From: Collinsella aerofaciens
Lineage (GTDB): Bacteria; Actinomycetota; Coriobacteriia; Coriobacteriales; Coriobacteriaceae
Assembly: GCF_028209395.1 (NCBI RefSeq)
Contig: NZ_JAQLDQ010000029.1
Coordinates: 1 to 23,127 of the forward strand
Length of the DNA stretch: 23,127 bases
Reading direction: 5' to 3'
Shown here: one piece after another, positions 22,895 to 23,127 of the stretch
Numbering within the stretch: position 1 is the first letter of the stretch
Layout of the letters: each line of letters begins with the position of its first letter
Program-made: the position numbers and the translations under genes
Notes under the pieces: generated by a model
What the model saw: only the letters and a program-made list of their open reading frames with translations
What the model was told of the DNA's origin: nothing
The model's database searches: none

Positions 22895-23127
22895 TATCAG
22901 CCGAGAGTGCCTTGCGTCAAAAAATATCAGCCCAGTTCCGAAAAGCGAGCCGCCATCTACAAAATGGCGCGTGGCCCCGGCGGGCCGGGCATTAAGTTTG
23001 TCGCGAGTTCCGCACGCAAAGAAGGCCACTAACCTCGATGTTTTGGACGTGACAGACACTATGACCCAATCCAGGGGCACGGAAACGACAGGAGCCCCCG
23101 CTCGTGACCGCGGGTCGGGGCTGCGAC
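22895..23127. other. Non-coding right edge with dispersed repeat copy
   Basis: No supportable gene. It has ATATCAGCC twice (near 22895 and 22924), a small CGCCAT/ATGGCG hairpin (22951-22969), a diverged copy (22988-23016) of part of the 5082-5206 element, sharing TCGCGAGTTCCGCACG exactly at 23001-23016, and a GC-rich hairpin-prone end (23093-23122) that may be a terminator cut close by the window edge. Confidence 0.5.

Noticed and set aside
22525..23080. Short minus-strand frames with GTEGFEPPTAGTKNRSSTVEL over tRNA-Gln
   Set aside because: This peptide is a well-known artefact of translating tRNA antisense; the region encodes a clear cloverleaf.

Overview
The window looks like chromosome of a high-GC anaerobic actinobacterium of the class Coriobacteriia, most likely Collinsella or a close relative. 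This is inferred from GC-rich coding sequence with strong Shine-Dalgarno sites, from the mixture of actinobacterial genes (phosphoketolase) and Firmicute-like genes (MalX-type PTS, MsmK/MalFG-type ABC transporter), and from Tat-dependent lipoproteins. No rRNA or phylogenetic marker is present to prove it.

Layout. 1-2621: phosphoketolase xfp (minus) with its putative terminator, preceded by a promoter carrying two phased LacI-type operators. 2826-3854: LacI-family regulator (minus). 4038-5000: murB (plus) with a terminator. 5001-5228: a convergent intergenic gap filled by a large palindromic element. 5229-6434: secreted coiled-coil cysteine peptidase of NlpC/P60-CHAP type (minus). 6701-7762: galE (plus) with a strong terminator. 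7983-11884: malQ and glgP (plus). 11885-12339: convergent gap with two terminators and a striking array of alternating 14-bp repeats. 12340-16705: ABC importer operon malE-malF-malG-msmK (minus). 17012-17731: GntR/HutC-type repressor (minus). 17956-20409: a PTS EIICB fused to a HAD phosphatase (plus, divergent from the repressor). 20526-21551: polyprenyl synthetase. 21690-22595: peptidoglycan-binding-repeat protein. 22633-22707: tRNA-Gln(UUG). 22708-23127: no gene, but tRNA-derived repeats and a structured GC-rich element.

How the genes fit together. About 12.5 kb (7.8-20.4 kb) forms an alpha-glucan/alpha-glucoside utilisation cluster. The ABC importer would bring in unmodified (malto)oligosaccharides. 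MalQ and GlgP would convert them to glucose and glucose-1-phosphate. GalE, just upstream, works on UDP-glucose/UDP-galactose. The PTS-phosphatase fusion would take up an alpha-glucoside as its phosphate and might remove the phosphate again, feeding the same MalQ/GlgP route. TTGTTTRAAC-like palindromes occur at the malQ promoter, in the malE leader region and on both sides of the repressor/PTS divergent promoter, so one GntR-type repressor may tie the cluster together. Phosphoketolase with its own LacI-type repressor supplies a downstream fermentative shunt.

The most unusual items are the PTS EIICB-HAD fusion, the 40-bp-phased alternating repeat array at 11984-12199, the 125-bp perfect-arm palindrome at 5082-5206 and its dispersed partial copy at 22988-23016, and the tRNA-Gln-derived repeats after the tRNA.
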